Origin: Odobenus rosmarus divergens | Lineage: Eukaryota > Chordata > Mammalia > Carnivora > Odobenidae | Reading direction: 5' to 3' | NCBI RefSeq assembly: GCF_000321225.1 | Contig: NW_004451012.1 | Coordinates: 571,887-635,886, forward strand | Length of the DNA stretch: 64,000 nucleotides | In this document: piece by piece, positions 10,245 through 22,009 of the stretch | Numbering within the stretch: the first letter of the stretch is position 1 | Layout: each line of letters opens with the position of its first letter | Program-made: the position numbers and the translations under genes | Notes under the pieces: generated by a model | Told to the model about the DNA's origin: nothing | The model's input: only the letters and a program-made list of their open reading frames with translations | Databases searched by the model: none

Positions 10245-12173
10245 GTCAGTATTTATTTACTCACAATTAACCGAATACATATTTAGGAAAGTATATAAAT
10301 ATCCTAGTAGTGATGCACTCTGAAATGCAGATACCAAGTTTTTAAGTAAGTTTTCATCTTAAAAAAAATGAAATCACAAATATTAAATCAACAATTCTAA
10401 GAAAGCATTATTTATATGTTTTTCCGAATACCATATATTTATATAAATCCCATGTTGGACTTCCAAATCTAATCATCTTTCATTTTAGAATTGTATCATA
10501 TCACCTATCCTTCCCAAAATTGGATTCTTATTCCTTTTCTTAAGTATTACACCACATGAATGTTGCATAGATAGTTCATATTTATAATATACTTCTTATA
10601 GAGATTCATTAGTCTTCCTGCTGTACTTATGATTCTCAGATCTTAACAACTGAGAAAATTTTCATTTGCTAAGATTTATAAAAATAAATTAATGTGTCAC
10701 TGTATTTTTGAACCAACTACTATTTAAGGTATCTTTTAAAAATTCTTAGGAGATGAATTTTCATTACCTTTGTTCTTTATGATTATATAATATCTAATTG
10801 GTTGGTCATTTGAGAATGTAGCCATTACCTGTTCAATTTGTAAAATATTAATTGACCCACATATTTAAAAAAATAGTTTACCTCTTCTATTTCAGTCTGA
10901 TTTTTTGAGAGCCTGATATTAAGTTAAAATCTGTCAACAACTGCATTTCTTCTAAATATCTTAAATTATTGAAAGGTTGAAATATCATGTGTATTTTGAT
11001 GCATAATTATTTTAGTGGTAAAGTTTCTATTATTTCTATATTTTGTCAAGTATTTCTTTTTAAAATTATTAATATATTCTGCATTACATTTAATATTACC
11101 ACCACCATATTTTCTTTGATCAATACCTACAGTGTGTCTTTGCCCTCTAATTTATTTTGATCCCCACAATATCATTTTATTTGGGGCATATCTCTAATAA
11201 TGCACATGTAGATGATAATTTCACATAAACCCAACATTATTATTGTTTCACTTAACATATGAAGACAGTGTTATTATTATGGCACAGTTATTCTTTATTA
11301 CATATTGCCTAACATGCCTTTTTATTTGTAGAGTGTGTGTGTGTGTGTTGTTTCTGTTGTATTTTGTATTTTTAAGCTTGAATTTTGCTTATTTTACTCT
11401 AGTGGTTTGATAAAGTATAGAAAGTAAATATGTTCCTAATATCAATTTTAATTACATAAAATATTATAAAAATGACCACTTGACCACTGCAAGGACCCTC
11501 TGGGTTATAACCTAATCAGTGCCTGGATGAAGTCAGCAACAGTAAGTTGAGCATTTATTTCCAATGAATATGATGTTATAAATCAAGGTTCCATTCATGG
11601 AAACCCATTCTGTTCAATAAAAAAAAAATAGAAATAAGTGAACCTAAAACTAAAATATGTATTTTTACAACCTTATTAATTCAAGCACTATAGAAGCTAC
11701 TCTATAAAACTTCCTTTTAGGGGATGTTAATCATGGGCTAGCTAGGCTGACCTTTCTTAAAGCATGAAGTCAAAGGAATTTAGACTGAAGTGGCTTGCTT
11801 CTTTTCCTGGCTTATCTCCCGGGGACAAGCCTAGGCAACCGTTACAGCTACAAGGTTATTCAAACTTCATTTAAATAAGAGTTGTCTGTTTTCAAATTTT
11901 TCACTGTTGAGTCAATATGCCTGAAAGCTCCTGAAAGTCTGTGAATGGTAAATTTAAATGCCTTAGGAGTTTCATTTTCTAAGGGACTCACTTGACTGTG
12001 AGTAGCCATCAGCGTTGGTGCCAAGTTAGCGCTTTCCTCAAAACGTTTATTTACAAAAGAAAACTCATGGGATGAAATGCTTTGCAAGTTAAATCACATA
12101 TTTGTGTGTGGGCTAAGGATTAACCTGTGGTATATTTGTTTAAACCATAATAAAATAATGATTTTTCTTTATT
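10245..12173. other. unassigned AT-rich intron sequence
   Basis: No gene or clear repeat was recognised in this stretch. It contains a short (GT)n run at about 11334-11349 and A/T-rich text. The minus-strand frame at 11860-12087 has no family resemblance I know and no supporting signals. Confidence 0.6.
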
Positions 12174-12193
12174 TAAAAAATTGTATGAAACCT

Positions 12194-12393
12194 GGGGCAC
12201 CTGGGTGGCGCAGTCGCATAAGTGTCCGACTCTTGGTTTCTGCTCAGGTCATGATCTCAGGGGCCTGGGAAAAAGCCCTTGTCAGACTCCATGCTGAACA
12301 GGGAGTCTGCTTGAGATTCTCTCTCCCTCTCCTCTGTCCCTCCCGCTCGTGCTCTCTCTCTCTGTCACTAAAATTAATAAATAAAATCTTTAA
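12194..12393 (+). repeat. carnivore SINE (SINEC)
   Basis: Head GGGGCACCTGGGTGGCGCAG, CT-rich body and AATAAAATCTTTA tail are present. The flanking duplications AAAAAATTGTATGAAACCT (12175-12193 and 12394-12412) are perfect, 19 bp. The longer + frame crossing here (12077-12562) is an artefact of the SINE. Confidence 0.96.
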
Positions 12394-12412
12394 AAAAAAT
12401 TGTATGAAACCT

Positions 12413-13111
12413 ACTTACTTCTCACCCTATTTATCTAGTTTTATAAAATTTTTCTTTGGGAGACTATTTTTTATTTTCTCTTACTTTTCAATGCCTATGG
12501 ACATTTTAAGTAGCTGGGTTGTTTTTTTTTTTTTTTCCATTGTAAATATAATGCCCACTTAACAAACCATGTTATTTTCTGTTTACAAAGTAATTTATTT
12601 GAAGAATTCATTTTTCTTGAAGTGCCAATAACTTGGCTCACTTTTTGTTGCAGAATTTTTTTTAAGTTGACTGAGTCTCAGTTACTAACATGTTTATGCC
12701 TGTTTTATTAATCTTTATTGCTGTTTACCCAGATGTCTTATATGAACACTTTTATATCCCAACTCTTTTGGCCAGATTCTTCTTTATTGAATTATTTCTG
12801 GGTCTACAAGACTGTTTTAAATAATAAGCCTGTCCACTTAAAGCAGTGGAGTAGAAGCATGTATTAATGCAGAGGCATACCTGAGAAACTGCTTTAACTA
12901 CATGTGGTATGCTGGCTTAGATCCAGGGTGAAATTGATAAGCATATATGGACCCATTTAAATATCTCCACTTTTACTCTCCAGACATTGAGTATTGGACT
13001 TCTCTAGGTCTGAGGTGTCTCAGATTTATACTTTGGTCATTGCCGATATTTTTCATGAAGACATCTGATTCATTTAGATTACTTTATAACTAGAACAATG
13101 ATACATTTTAT
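12413..13111. other. unassigned intron sequence
   Basis: Nothing is recognised here beyond a T-rich tract near 12521-12538. Confidence 0.5.
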
Positions 13112-13126
13112 GAATAGCTAGTTATA

Positions 13127-13240
13127 GGGGTGCCTGGCTAACTCAGTCAGTAGAGCGTGCAACCCTTGATCTTGGGGTTGTAAATTCAAGCCCCATGTTG
13201 GGTGTAGAGATTACTTAAAAATAAAATCTTAAAAAAGAAA
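13127..13240 (+). repeat. short tRNA-type carnivore SINE (no CT-rich body)
   Basis: This short form has a tRNA-like head (GGGGTGCCTGGCTAACTCAG), 'cttgatcttggggttgtaaattcaagcc' (B-box like) and 'gggtgtagagattacttaaaaataaaatctt'. Direct repeats GAATAGCTAGT at 13112-13122 and 13241-13251 flank it. Confidence 0.92.
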
Positions 13241-13251
13241 GAATAGCTAGT

Positions 13252-14452
13252 ATTCATTTTTTTAATCTTCTTGATAGTAGCTAAATTTTGAAAGGAACGG
13301 GTAGTCCTTAAATAGAAAAAAATGAAAGAAAAAAAAAGGATGTACTGAAGTCTGACCTTTTAAAATATGATCCTTGAAGTTGGTAAAATGAATAAGCCAG
13401 TGATATGTAACTAGTTTCCTCATTACTATGAACAAATACATAGGTAATACTGCTTTGAATACTGACATAAATTAAGTCAGTTAACCATGTCAAGCAAAAT
13501 AAGCTAGGATTAGTTTTAGATAAAAAATAACTTGGCTATTAGGTGCCAAGGAACATAATGTTTAAGTAATTCAATCATACTTTAAAGTCAATTTTATAAT
13601 CATACCTTAGATCATTTCTGAAGATGAGACAGGACATTTCAAATACCTAAATTTATTTTTAGTAATATATGTGTTCAGCAACTCAAACTCTTGAGTGAGT
13701 TCATTCATATTGCCCAGTGGAGACATAATAAATTAATAATATGAACGTTGAAAATAAAAAATATGGTCAATAATTGATAAGATTTTTTAAAATCTTTGCC
13801 ATTTGTTATTTAAAATAAATGAAAATAACCTTTTGCTCAGAAAATATAATAATTTATGATTGTATTTCTAGTCCTAAACTCAAATGGATGTTTCTTACTA
13901 ACACATTGAATTTTAGGGCTGCAGAAGATTATACAGATTGCCTCTGGTAATCTAGTTAGTACATAGATGAAGGAGCAAAAGATATGAGTTTTATACTGTC
14001 AATTGCCTTCAAAGTCATGATCAGTGGGAAAGTCAATTCTAGAATACAGTGAGTTTTTTTTTAATTTTCACTAGAGTACTAATACAAAAAATATATACAT
14101 ATAGTAAAGAAAGAAAAAATGTATATAATCAGATGCCATGACTATTCTGTAATACGGTTAAACATCTCTTTTGTAGTTTATATCCTGGTACAAAGTTTAA
14201 AGACGTTAATGACTTTGTTCAGTTTAATAATGGCTGCTTTCAGAAGTCCATATATTATTAACCACGTGTAACAGTTTAATAGCATTTTAATGTGTGCAAG
14301 TTTTATGAAACCATAAAAACTATGTTGAAATTACACTAAAATCCAAATTAGAAGCACACAGCAGAGGGCTATAGTAATAAGTAAAAACATTATACATAAC
14401 TTTTTTCTCTGGCACCATATAGATTATAAAGAATATACTAAATAATTTATAA
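13252..14452. other. unassigned AT-rich intron sequence
   Basis: I see no gene, repeat family or regulatory signal that I can support here. Confidence 0.5.
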
Positions 14453-14465
14453 AACAAAGCACTGA

Positions 14466-14673
14466 AGGGTGCCTGGGTGGCTCAGTCGTTAAGCATCTGC
14501 CTTCCGCTCAGGGCATGATCCCAGGGTCCTGGGACTGAGCCCTGCACTGGGCTCCCTGCTCAGCGGGAAGCCTGCTTCTCCCTCTCCCACTCCCCCTGCT
14601 TGTGTTCCCTCTCTCGCTGTGTCTCTCTCTGTCAAATAAATAAATAAAATCTTTAAACAACAACAACAACAAC
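14466..14673 (+). repeat. carnivore SINE (SINEC) with (CAA)n tail
   Basis: A full-length copy: head GGGTGCCTGGGTGGCTCAG, body with CAGGGTCCTGGGA, CT-rich stretch, AAATAAATAAATAAAATCTTT, then a (CAA)n run replacing the plain A tail. Duplications AACAAAGCACTGA lie at 14453-14465 and 14674-14686. Confidence 0.96.
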
Positions 14674-14764
14674 AACAAAGCACTGAGACACAAAGATACT
14701 TGTTTTTGTTTTTAATATGTGAAATCGTGTTCCAGACAATTTTTTTCTTTGGTGTTCTCTGCTT

Positions 14765-14955
14765 TTGGCTTTGCAGAGTCCCTTTCCATCTGCCACAACT
14801 CTCCCACCGTCCAGTTGGAAATGTCCCCTCACTTTGATATTTCCTCCAAATTCAACTCTTCTTGGTCATTGCCTCCATAGTCTTGAAGTGTTTTATAGTC
14901 TTGCCCTTCTCATTCACCTAAGCTTCATTACACTTTCTGCCATGAACTGATTCCT
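14765..14955 (+). repeat. possible L2/MIR-type old repeat
   Basis: Text of the kind 'cattgcctccatagtcttgaagtg..ttgcccttctcattcacc..' has the flavour of the L2 3' region in + orientation, but it is too decayed for a firm call. Confidence 0.3.
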
Positions 14956-14969
14956 TTGACTAGGAATCA

Positions 14970-16130
14970 AAAATTAAATTTATAAATAATGCCACGATGA
15001 ACACAGAGTTGTGTATATCTTCTTGAATTAATATTTTTGGTTTCCTTGAGTAGATACCCAGTAGTAGAATTACTGGATCATATGGTAATTCTGTTTTTAA
15101 TTTTCTGAGGAATCTCCATATTATCTTCCACGCTGGGTGCACCAATTTGCATTCCCACCAACAGTGCACAAGAGTTCCTTTTTGTCTACATCCTTGCCAA
15201 CACTTGTTATTTCTTGTCATTTTGATTCTAGTCATTCTGACAGGTATGAGATGATATCTCATTTGTGGTTTTTATTTGCATTTCTCTCATGATGAGTGAT
15301 GTTGAGCATCTTTTCATGTATCTGTTGTCCATTTGTATGTCTTCTTTGGAAAAATGTCTATTCATGTCCTCTGCACATTTTTTAATTGGATTACTTGTGG
15401 GATTCTTTGGTGTTTTGCTGTGTAAATTTTTGATAAATTTAGGATATTAGCCCCTTTTTGGATATATCATTTGCAAATATCTTCTCCCATTCAATAGGTT
15501 GCCTTGTCATTTGTTGATGGTTTCCTTTGCTATGCAAAAGCTTTTTATTTTGATGCAGTTTCAATGGTTTAATATGCTTTTGTTTCCCTTGCCTGAGGAG
15601 ACATGTCTAGAAAACTGTTTCTATGACTAATGTCAAAGAAATTACTGCCTATGATTTCTTCTGGGAGTTTTATGGTTTCAGATCTCATATTTAGGTATTG
15701 AATCCATTTTGAGTTTATTTGTGTATGTAGTATAAGAAAATGGCCCCATTTCATCATTTTGCATGTAGCAGTCCACTTTTCCCAGTACCATTTGTTGAAG
15801 AAACTATCTTTTCCCCATTGTATATTCTTGCCTCCTTTGTTGTAGATTAATTATCGATATAAGTGTGGTTTATTCCTGGCCTCTCTATTCTGTCCCATTA
15901 TCAATGTGTCTACTTTTTGTGCCAGCACCTACTGTTTTGACTGCTACAGCTTTGTAATATATCTTAAAATCTGGCATTGTGATTATCTCCACAGCTTTGT
16001 TCTTGTTTTTCAAGATTGCTTTGGCTATTCAAGTTCTTTTATGGTTCCATACAAATTTTAGTATTATTTGTTCTAGTTCTGTGGAAAATATTATTGGTAT
16101 TTTCATGTGGATTGCATTAAATTTGTAGAC
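14970..16130 (-). mobile_element. LINE-1 ORF2 C-terminal fragment
   Basis: Antisense L1 text runs from the C-terminal end of ORF2 leftward. The minus frame 14960-15262 shows the typical HCWWECKLVHPAWKIIWRFL segment. The right end stops abruptly within ORF2 ('ttaaatttgtagactgacag'). The 3'UTR and tail that should lie at the left are absent, so the 3' end has been deleted or rearranged. The + frame 15265-15450 is a shadow. Confidence 0.9.
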
Positions 16131-16139
16131 TGACAGAGA

Positions 16140-17390
16140 CTAGATTGACCCAAGTTGGTTGGTGTTGACTTTAGCCTGGAAATTGCTTGCCTTTTACAGG
16201 AGCATATAGATTAGAATTATTTCAAAGCACAAAAATATGGGAATAAACAAACACAAATGCTTATATAGTTAGTAGACACTCTTGGATAGTCTCTAGAGCT
16301 CATCATTTTTCATGTTACCTCTCTTCACTAGTCTGTGCTAAGAGCTGTCTGCAGAATTGTACAACATAGGCCAGAGCCAACAAATTGAGGATGTGGACAC
16401 ATATCATTTTTCATTACTAAGATAAAACTGTTGGATCTTTATTCTGTATTTTTCTCAAGTGACTGTACAATATTTGGTTTTGAGATCTATTTCCATTCCT
16501 CTTTCAAGAACTAAATAATTGATAATTGTTTCTTCCAAAAAAATATTAACAATATTTCTTCCAATCCATGATCAGGGAATATTTTTCTATTTGCTTTAAC
16601 CACTGTGTTTTTAAAATGAATTGCAAATTTTCAAAACATCAATAAATTAAATCATTCTAAAATATATTTTACTAAATCAACATCATAATAAACTAAAGTA
16701 GAATTACATTAATATTTGCATATTTTCAACCTTTTTATAACCTTTGAAGTTGACTTTGAATATAATGCATGTACTTTCTTCTCTGTTTAGTGCTATTGTG
16801 ATATACATGTTCTTCATCATTCCATATGTAAATAAGTAAAAATATATGATCAATCGTGAGCATTTATATTGTAGTTTGCCTTTCAAAATATCTAACAATA
16901 ATTCATGACCAAATCATTATTTTTTCAAAGATATTTATATTATTTTAGACACAAAGCAATGTTGAACACACCAAATATGACAGTAAATCCAAAAAAAATT
17001 GTTTATGTGTTAAAAAGAAAATTTTATTAGTGACAGAGAAGCCCTCTTTAGTCAATGTGATGAATTTGACTCTATAAAACACACATAGAGATTGCTCTAT
17101 TTCACCAAATTAAGTTTTATACAGATTTTTATTCCTCCTGGGGACATAGTTAAGGTCATTTTAGTTTATTACCACATGTGGAAAATAAAATAAGAACATT
17201 ACTGATCTACCCATAAAATTGTACTGAAAGTTGGTGATTGCTATATCTTTCAGGCAAATACTCATTTAATTTCAAAAGATTAGAATTGAGGAAGACATGA
17301 ATTTCTTGGTAATGCTAATTATTATGCAATTTAATTCAGCAAGTAATTCTTGGAAAACTACTATACCGAACAATATCCTTAAGGTTGGAA
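16140..17390. other. unassigned AT-rich intron sequence
   Basis: No recognisable gene or repeat family is present. The small reading frames have no supporting context. Confidence 0.5.
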
Positions 17391-17668
17391 TCTCAAAGTT
17401 TAATATGATTTCACTCATATGTGGAACTTAAGAAACAAAACAAACAAACAAAAGAAGATACAAACAAAAAGCAGATTCTTAAATACGGAAAACTGGCAGT
17501 TGCCCAAGGGGAGGTGGGTCGGGGGATGGGTGAAATAGGTAAAGGAGATTAAGAGTACGCTTATCTTGATGAGCACTGAGAAATGTATAGAATTGTTGAA
17601 TAATTACATTGTACACATGAAACTAATATAACACTCTATGTTAATTATATTTCAATGGGAAATAAAAT
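17391..17668 (+). mobile_element. LINE-1 3' end, severely 5' truncated
   Basis: It begins at the ORF2 stop region ('tttcactcatatgtggaacttaagaaacaaaacaaac') and continues through the carnivore L1 3'UTR ('cttgatgagcactgag', 'attgtacacatgaaactaatataacac') to an A-rich end near 'caatgggaaataaaata'. Confidence 0.88.
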
Positions 17669-18880
17669 ATGAAAAAGAATACAATTTTCAGTGCATACAT
17701 CATTTAGCAATTCCTCTTAGAATGATGTGATTTTTAATTTCTGTTTATCAAAAGATAAAATAAGTTTAACATTTTTTTTCTTCAAAAGTATATTTGTTTC
17801 TTTTAATGTTTCATGCTGTGCTGTATTGGAAACTTACTGTATGGAAATTTGTCAAATGCAAATTTTGAGCAAATATGTGGTTATTCAAAAAATTACTATT
17901 TTATTTTTCTGTTAATGCAATAAATTTATAGGATTAACTAATATGTAACAGCACTTATGCAAAAGTTTGACCAGCAGTCTTAAGGAGTAGTAAGGTTAAA
18001 CTTTGAAATAAAAATGAAATGCTTGCTCTGAAAAAAAAAGAAAAAAAAGGACAAACTTTCGGATTATGTTTTATGTTACACTTACACAGATATTTTTAAC
18101 AATGAAGAAAAAAATTAAAGCTGGAAACGTTTCCTCTTGGTATTATAATATTTTTTGGTTTGCTGCAATGGTTTAAAAGGGTTTCAGAAAGTTCCATCTC
18201 TTCCACAATAAAAGTCAGTGTCAGAATTTGATCTCTGCCTACCTGATTGGACAGAATTAAATTTTAATGCCACATTCTGCAGTCTAATCTGACAGTACAT
18301 TTTCATCAAAGACATTGGGCAGTAAGGGAAGAAAAAAAATTGCTCATACTTCTTATTGTCAGTGGAATTACTGTATCTCTACAGGTCAGGGCATCAGTAC
18401 CTTTACAACATACTTTAGTTCCTTAGCAATACCTTTTGTAGACCAATTTATATGGCGGAAAAGTCTTCTTGCCTTCCAAATTTAATAGGAAGATCTTTCC
18501 TTACCCATAAAAGTTTTCCAAGCTTCTCTCAAATATTTTAGGTCTGGGAGAACTATAAACCTAATAATGAGATTTTTGAAGATTTTCTTACAAGTAGTTT
18601 AAGTTGAATTATCAGTGCAACTGTTTGTGTAGGAGAGAGAGACAGACAGAAAGAGGAAGTGTGTGTATATGTGTGTGTGTGAGTGTGTGAGAGAGTACAG
18701 AATGAGAGAGAATTATTAATATATCCCAGTACTTTAGACACAGAAAGGCATTCACTTTGTTTTTATATATATTGATCACATATATTCAGAAAGCATTATA
18801 TTGTGTCATGTATGACCTACTCACTCTATATAAATATCTTTTTTAAAATTAACTAGCTCATCTGTTTATACAAGAAACAT
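17669..18880. other. unassigned intron sequence with a small GT/GA microsatellite
   Basis: No gene was seen. A compound (GT)n/(GA)n tract lies at about 18635-18700. The block 18190-18330 is less AT-rich and shows no repeat signature. Confidence 0.5.
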
Positions 18881-18889
18881 TTATTACGT

Positions 18890-19500
18890 GTTTCTGACCT
18901 GATATATACTTAAAGCCTTAGAGATAAATATATATCTTAAGTGAGTAAGTTTACAGTTTATTAAGGAAATCTGTAAAAATAAATGTAACACAGAGTATAA
19001 GGGCAGCACACTACAAATACATAAATCTTCAGTGGAGGAATATAGTAAAAAGTTACCTACTCTATTTTGATGATTCTTTAAGGCTGCAAAAGGAGGTATC
19101 TTTTGACTTCCATCTTAAAGGAGGAGCTCATCACACTGATATATTTCATAACAGAAACAGAAGAAAAAAACATGAAGCAAGGAAAGGTGAAATAGCATGA
19201 AGACTTCGCTAGATTACAAGGATTTCATTGTCATTTAAATAAAAAACATACTGACGAAGTGACAAAAGTAGATGTGCTAAAATACTAAGGAGCCAGACCC
19301 TCCAGAGATTTGCAAAAGATGATTGTAGGACTTTGGACTTAATCCATAAACAACAAAAGAAGGTCCTTTAAAGGCTTGTAAGGCAGGGAGTTCAATGGTC
19401 AAATTTTGGAGAAATAACTTTTGGGAACAATTTATCTGGCTAAGGAGATAAGTATCCAAGTACTACAGTGACCTAGGTAAGGGTGATGTGAGTCCAGAAA
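18890..19500. repeat. possible ancient mammalian interspersed repeat
   Basis: Text such as 'agactttggacttaatccataaac..gaaggtcctttaaaggcttgtaag' and 'caatttatctggctaaggagataag' resembles an old repeat seen widely in mammals ('..ggactttggattttat..'). Related text may occur at 27565-27800, 28120-28330 and 32670-32800. The family was not identified. Confidence 0.35.
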
Positions 19501-20018
19501 AAGACCCTGAAAGGGTAGAAAATGGGTAGGGTTGAAATAGATTTGGGAGGTAAAAATCAAAGATTTTAATATTGGTTGAATGCGGGAGTAGAAGGAAGAA
19601 TCAAGATGGCTGTATGTTTTTTAGGCATTGTTGTTTATATGGATTGAAGTGTAAAAATATCCTGAGCATTTATGTGATAATCATTGTCTCTAGTCTAAGT
19701 GGGAGCAGCTCAATCCTAGGTCTCCTGCCTTTCTGTAGTTCTATGGCTTTGTCAGAATGAATTGTTAGCCCAAAGCCTTTTAACTTAAATGATGTAAAAG
19801 AGCTAGCCAGAGTGAGTCTTCAAACCAATTCTATTGACCTAGGGACATAATAAGTTTTAGAATTAGGACCTATAGAACTGTATAGACACTGCAGCTTCTC
19901 TCGTGTATACTTTCTTCCTCTTCTTGTATTTAATTAAAATAATATAATTTTCAGGAAATAAAATAAAAGTACTTAAAACATATGGAAAGGACTGTTGATC
20001 TCTAAATACTTTATTTTA

Positions 20019-20113
20019 TTATTTTTTTCAATTTTATTTTATTATATTATGTTAGTCACCATACAGTACATCTTTATTTTTTGATGTAGTGTTCCATGAT
20101 TTATTGTTTGCAT
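20019..20113 (-). mobile_element. short LINE-1 3'UTR insertion
   Basis: L1 3' end on the - strand ('ttatgttagtcaccatacagtacatc..ttttgatgtagtgttccatgatttatt'). It is flanked by AAATACTTTATTTTA (20004-20018) and AAGTACTTTATTTTT (20114-20128), an almost perfect target-site duplication. Confidence 0.88.
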
Positions 20114-20129
20114 AAGTACTTTATTTTTA

Positions 20130-20330
20130 TTTTTTTATTTTTTTAATTTTATTTATTTATTTGACAGAGAGAGACACAGCAAGAGAGGGAACACAAGCAG
20201 GGGGAGTGGGAGAGGGAGAAGCAGGCTTCCCGCGGAGCAGGGAGCCTGATGCGGGGCTCGATCCCAGGACCCTGGGATCATGACCTGAGCCGAAGGCAGA
20301 CGCTTAAAGACTGTGCCACCCAGGCGCCCC
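20130..20330 (-). repeat. carnivore SINE (SINEC), minus strand
   Basis: A well-preserved inverted copy with ATTTATTTATTTGACAGAGAG, the GCAGGGAGCC box, GATCCCAGGACCCTGGGATCATGACC and head complement GCCACCCAGGCGCCCC. Duplications AGTACTTTATTTTTA lie at 20115-20129 and 20331-20345. It inserted in the right-hand duplication of the adjacent L1. Confidence 0.96.
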
Positions 20331-20345
20331 AGTACTTTATTTTTA

Positions 20346-21859
20346 AACATATTTTTAATATCTCAAAGCCACATATCCCTATGAATTAAAACTAATTATC
20401 ATGCTATTAACTCTATTTCAACATATCTATACATAAAAAATGAAAACCCTTAAAAATCCATAAGGATGTATGCGTTCATGACTTCAGAATTCACAAAATT
20501 AATGGAGGAAAAAATAAAATTAATGAGTTAAAGGCTTTTGCAATAGTCCAAATTAAATACTTACTGTATATCACAATGCAGGCATATGTAAGTGTGGAAA
20601 GATTTCTCTTTGATTCCTTTAAGGAAATTTACCTAAAAGAAGTGATCTGCTTTTTAGTTTGGGGATCTCTAATATTTATTATATATTATTTAATATCACT
20701 AAAATTATAAAGAATATAATGAATGAAAGAATAATTTTAATAATATGCATATATCATTTTATAACAATTATATAATGTACAAGATATTAAATTCCATCCT
20801 TAGTATCTCTTTTGAGTATCTAATAATTGGAGTGGGCAGGTGTTATATGGGTATTGGAAAAGCTCTTTTTTTTTTTAAGTTTGAATGCCATCTGTCTTCT
20901 TGGCAACATGAGTAGACGTTTGCATTTGTGGGTTTAGAGATCTCATGTCTATTGCTTATTTAAGATTTATGTGGAAAATTAGAAAATGCAAGCATTTATA
21001 TGCAGGTACTGAACTTTAAGTCCATTTAAAATGTCTTCAAAATTGTGTATAGAAAATAAAAACATATTCTTATAATTTGTATTTTATGATTTATAAGATT
21101 TATGCTAATTATATAAATACAAGCTTATGTTCAGAGGAAAAAATATAGATAAGCTTTATCTCCTACAAGTGGTCAACTATGTGAGATGTTACTATATGAA
21201 ATGTTAAATATGCCATTTTTATCACTGTTTAGAAGCACAATATTAGCATACTTTAGGAGAACAGCAACGCCCATAGATGTCTCTGATCATCATATTTTTC
21301 TGTTCCTTTACCTGACAGTATTTCGTGAAAAAATCATCCATTTAATTCCAAACTTAAAAGTTCGTGAAAATGTATTTAGATAAATTTGGGGGCTGCAATG
21401 TGGCTTTGAATATAAATTTAAGATCTTTAAACTGGGAATCATTTATAAAGATTAATAATTTTTTTAGCCAATTCTAGCTATAATTTCAATGTCCCATCCC
21501 TTAATAGAATTAATCCCACTATTCTGTACTCTTGAAGAGTAAGGCAATTATTTCCAAGTTCACTTTGCCTTCTTTTCTTCTGTCTGATCCTAGTACTTCT
21601 TTCTTTTGGCCAATTGTTTGCTTCCCGATCCCGCACAGCATATATCACAACATTTGGTATTTGGAAGATAGAACTGGCTGATATTGACTGACCTAATTAG
21701 GATTTGCTAGGCACTAGGAACTGAACTCCCATCAGATTTTTCTCCTTGTTTGAAATCCTACAGTGCTTTGGAGAAGCAGTTATATTTGTGACTAACATGG
21801 AGAGTATTGACAATGAAAGTATAAGTGGCATGAATCATCCCTCACCATACCCCCGGTGT
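20346..21859. other. unassigned AT-rich intron sequence
   Basis: No gene or clear repeat was found. Confidence 0.5.
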
Positions 21860-21878
21860 AAGAAATACTAGTTACTTG

Positions 21879-21989
21879 GACCAACTGACTGGCTCAGTCA
21901 GAAGAGCACGCAGCTCTTGATCTTGAGATTGTGAGTTCAATCCCCGTGTTGGGTGTAGAGATTACTTAAATAAATAAAACTTAGAAAAA
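21879..21989 (+). repeat. short tRNA-type carnivore SINE (no CT-rich body)
   Basis: Same short form as the copy at 13127: 'ctggctcagtcagaagagcacgcagctcttgatc', B-box-like 'gtgagttcaatcc', and 'gggtgtagagattacttaaataaataaaac'. Flanks are AAGAAATACTAGTTACTTG (21860-21878) and AAGAAATACTAATTACTTG (21990-22008), one mismatch. Confidence 0.93.
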
Positions 21990-22009
21990 AAGAAATACTA
22001 ATTACTTGA

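Noticed and set aside
12077..12562. 161-codon + strand reading frame
   Set aside because: Its middle is a SINE with perfect target duplications, and the ends are unrelated intron text.
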